The notes under the pieces are model-generated. The model searched no databases, had not been told where the DNA came from, and saw only the letters and a program-made list of their open reading frames with translations. Shown in pieces: positions 60,921-64,000 of a stretch of 64,000 nt of DNA; positions within the stretch are counted from its first letter, which is position 1; every line of letters starts with the position of its first letter. Source of the DNA: Excoecaria cochinchinensis (taxonomy: Eukaryota; Streptophyta; Magnoliopsida; Malpighiales; Euphorbiaceae); NCBI GenBank assembly GCA_947683425.1, contig CANTUQ010000070.1, positions 7,395,501-7,459,500 of the forward strand. Direction: 5' to 3'. Both the position numbers and the translations under genes were made by a program.

Positions 60921-63900
60921 ATGTCGATGCTCGATTCTTTCTTCAACAAGGGGTTTAAAGCTGCCAAATGGTAATTCTTTTATGCTTTTCTTGTATTTAG
61001 TTAATGGGGTCTTAGTTCCTGAGAAAATACTGGAACAAACAAAGAAATTAAGTTTGCCACGTCTAGTGGCTCCTGATTCTTTGTTATGCAATACTTTCTT
61101 TTTTTTGGGGGGGTTTTGTGCGCGCGTGTGTGAATATTAAGTTGAATTTGAATTACAATTGGTGTACTTAATAGCTTCTGATATGCTTAGTCTTTCGATT
61201 GTGCGGTGTGATTTGTCATTTTGGAATTAAATACATGAATCATTTGTTATCTTTTTCCTTTGTATTTGTGTATTTACAGTAAAACCTTACTCAAGTTGAC
61301 TATACCACGCATTAAATTGCTGAGGAATAGGAGAGAGGTTCAGATAAAGCAAATGCGTAGAGACATAGCTAAGCTTCTTGAGACTGGCCAAGAAGCTACT
61401 GCTCGCATTCGGGTACTGCCCTTTTATTTAATCATTGTTGGCTATGCTGTTATTGCTGTTTCAGTGTATATAACCACTTTCTTACTTGTGATTTTTTTTT
61501 TCCTTCCCTTTGGTGGAAGAAGAAAATGTCCCTATTGTTTGATTATATTTTACCCCGTCTATTTCAGGTAGAGCATATAATAAGAGAAGAGAACATGATG
61601 GCTGCTCAAGAGATCATGGAGCTGTTTTGTGAGCTTATATCTGTGCGACTTCCAATCATTGAAGCACAAAGGTTATTCCTCAAATTTTATGTTATGGCAT
61701 GCTCTGTTTATTTCATCATGTTCTGTTAGTAGGCTTTCTAAATAGGTTATATTCCTATCTGAAACTTATAGAATGTATGGTTTGAATTTACACATTGATG
61801 AAATTGTAGAATAAAGCTTCATGCGGTATGTTTAGCTGCCCAGTTACTCATAATCATATGAATTTTGAATTTTTCCAATGGAAAAGAAAAACATAAGAAG
61901 AGAAAAGGATATGAGGGAAAATAAAAAGGTTTCAATACGAGATGTCAAGTTACCTTCCATTCCATACTTGAACTTGTTAGGGATAAGGACATTGATGCTT
62001 AAACACTTCAGTTTCAACATACATTTGCCTCATGAATTGAGCACTTAGAACTGGAGTATGTGATAAAAAACTTGGTAATAATTTCTAATCATAGTTATAT
62101 TCAGGGTGCTAGGCAGTCTTGGGGCCCGGGCCCAAGTTACAGGAATGTGCTTGATAGGGGTGGTGCACAGACACAAAGATAATCATATAAGGTTGAGCAA
62201 TCATATTTAAAATAATGACAGTACCAATACTAGGACAATGTCAACAAGGCACATCTTTATTGTGCCTTGTGCTGACTCAAAAGTGCATGCATCATGAAGA
62301 GAGCTCAACTTGGTAGACATAGGATTGAGGTTGAACCTCATGAGCCTTGAGTATAAGGCACACATTTAATGACTATGCTTCTAAGATTTCGTGTGTCTAG
62401 ATTGTGATGATAATATTGTTGTAAGCTGAACAATGTAAAATTTCATCTGCATATGAATTTTCAAAGGCGCTCATAAACTGCAGCATCATAGTCACGATGT
62501 TTACACAGATAAATTGGCATTATTTTCTACTACTGACTTGAAATGCCAATTTCTGTATGCAGCTGAACTCTGAATTCATTTATAGTTAGTATCTCTTTTG
62601 CCTGTTATGCTTTGTTTAGTTCAGTTTAGGATACCATTTCCCATTCAAAAGAAATAGTACTTGCATACTTGTGTATGAGGAAAAATATGCTGGGAAATCT
62701 AAATGTATGGTGCCATTTTTGGCTAGTATTCACTTAACATCATATGACATTAGCAATTTTAATTTTTCTATACTCTGCTATGTTCTGGTTCTATTTCATT
62801 TGTTTAATTCATAAGCATTTAATATTTTAACAGTAAGAGTTAAAAAGAATCTGCAGAATTTTGGAGTTGAAGATTCAAATTCTTTTAGAAATTTAATATC
62901 TAAAAAGCCAAGTTGTTACAGGGAATGCCCTTTAGACTTGAAAGAAGCAATATCTAGCATATGTTTTGCTGCCCCAAGATGTGCGGATCTGCCAGAGTTG
63001 CTTCAGGTTCAAATGCATTTCGCTTCCAAGTATGGAAAAGAGTTTGTGTCTGCTGCAACTGAACTTATGCCTGATTGTGGTGTCAATCGCCAGGTTATAT
63101 GAGCTGTCATCTTGTTATTTTGGCCTAGTCTATTTTTTTTTCTTCTTTTAACTTTTCTCTTGTGGAATTGAAATGCTGCAGTTAATAGAACTCTTATCTG
63201 TCCGTACCCCTTCACCTGATGTAAAATTGAAGCTTCTGAAAGAAATTGCAGAAGAGCATGAATTAGATTGGAATCCAGCTGACTCTGAAGCAGAGCTTTT
63301 GAAGAAACATGAAGATTTGTTGGTAAGTGATGTCATTTAGCTGCCTGGTTCTAGTTTTATCCCTTTGGCTTACATGTGTCCGTCTTTTTTTCAGAATGGT
63401 CCAACCCAATTTGTAAGTGGGTCTACATTGCCCCTTCCAAAAGAGAAGTATAATGAAGCAGTGAATTCTATGCGTGATCAGTCCCACAATGAACAATCAG
63501 ATTCTGATACAGACATCGATCTATTAGATTTTCCTGAAGTTCCTAAAGTGACTTTAAAGCCAAGTACAAATTCTGCCTCTGCACCAGAAATGTTAGCTAT
63601 GCCAGCTGTTACATTGCATAGCATTGATCATGAATCATCAAATCACTCTGTGAATTCTGAAAATCTAGCACAGGAACCTTGTCTAGAGAATAAGGGTGTG
63701 AATGAAGAAGAGCAGGTGGCCATCAAGGATAAAATGCCTGATAATATAGAAGGTGCCAAGGAAGAAAAACAGTTTCTGCCATTCATTTCTCCTCCATCGG
63801 CGTCTTTGACATCCATTGCTGCAAAACCAAGTGGTTCGGCCCCTGTATCAAGGACAGAAAGTGAGGCCAATGTGGATCTGCAGGATGTCCTAGTTGCTGC

Positions 63901-64000
63901 TCAAGCTGCTGCAGATTCCGCAGAACGTGCTGCAGCAGCAGCTCGCTCAGCAGCTTCTCTTGCTCAGGCTAGGATTAGTGAGCTCACCAAGAAAAGTAGT
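60921..64000 (+). CDS. IST1-like ESCRT-III regulator (partial, continues off right edge)
   Basis: Exons 60921-60970, 61280-61412, 61568-61671, 62922-63093, 63182-63322 and 63395 onward join in phase through GT-AG introns to 402 codons within the window. The first ~190 residues are the IST1/Regulator-of-Vps4 domain: MSMLDSFFNKGFKAAKCKTL, RRDIAKLLETGQEATARIRV, IIREENMMAAQEIMELFCEL, FAAPRCADLPELLQVQMHFA, SKYGKEFVSAATELMPDCGV. This domain binds CHMP1/ESCRT-III and tunes VPS4/SKD1 activity in multivesicular-body sorting. The rest is a low-complexity acidic tail (QSDSDTDIDLLDFPEVP) ending in an Ala-rich helix. It resembles Arabidopsis At1g34220, consistent with the EPF2- and FAB1D-like neighbours. 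Confidence 0.93.

Overview
This is nuclear DNA from a flowering plant, almost certainly a eudicot. The genes carry many short exons with GT-AG introns and are homologous to plant-specific families: a stomatal peptide, a chloroplast ATP synthase subunit, a plastid mTERF protein and a FAB1-type lipid kinase. The spacers are very AT-rich and are filled with plant transposons. The species cannot be fixed from the sequence alone. There are no bacterial-style operons, CRISPR arrays or recognisable tRNA/rRNA genes.

Layout, left to right. (1) 1-4.5 kb, minus strand: the 5' half of a FAB1C/D-type phosphatidylinositol-3-phosphate 5-kinase gene, running off the left edge. (2) 4.5-16.9 kb: AT-rich spacer holding Stowaway-like MITEs and a head-to-tail array of four seemingly identical 1,715-bp units (7273-14127). 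(3) 16.97-17.31 kb, minus: a two-exon defensin-like secreted peptide gene. (4) 18.1-18.6 kb: a four-unit minisatellite with long TA runs. (5) 20.75-21.57 kb, minus: a three-exon EPF2-type stomatal patterning peptide gene. (6) 22.9-33.4 kb: a nest of transposons. A decayed L1 LINE was split by a complete Ty3/gypsy chromovirus-type element (23064-30366, 5-bp target duplication AGAAT) and probably also by a decayed hAT element. (7) 34.5-36.0 kb, plus: an mTERF4/BSM/RUG2-like gene. (8) 37.85-44.46 kb, minus: an 11-exon WD40 gene of the AAMP/Sqt1 type. (9) 46.97-48.62 kb, plus: a DWNN/zinc-knuckle/RING protein of the RBBP6/PQT3 type. (10) 49.88-50.78 kb: a non-autonomous hAT element with an 8-bp target duplication. 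(11) 51.7-52.45 kb, minus: the chloroplast ATP synthase delta subunit. (12) 53.14-58.53 kb, minus: a Tat-lineage Ty3/gypsy element with one 1,633-codon open gag-pol frame, cut off inside the integrase. (13) 58.9-59.9 kb: further non-autonomous elements. (14) 60.92 kb to the right edge, plus: the 5' part of an IST1-like ESCRT regulator gene.

The genes do not form one pathway. Three of them (FAB1D-like, EPF2-like, IST1-like) have Arabidopsis counterparts that I recall lying close together on chromosome 1, around At1g34220-At1g34260, so the window is probably an expanded version of an old conserved block. Two host genes encode plastid proteins (ATPD, mTERF4) and two act on endosomal membranes (FAB1D, IST1-like). 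The two small secreted-peptide genes have exons too short to appear as long open frames; they were found by joining short exons across consensus splice sites with matching phase.
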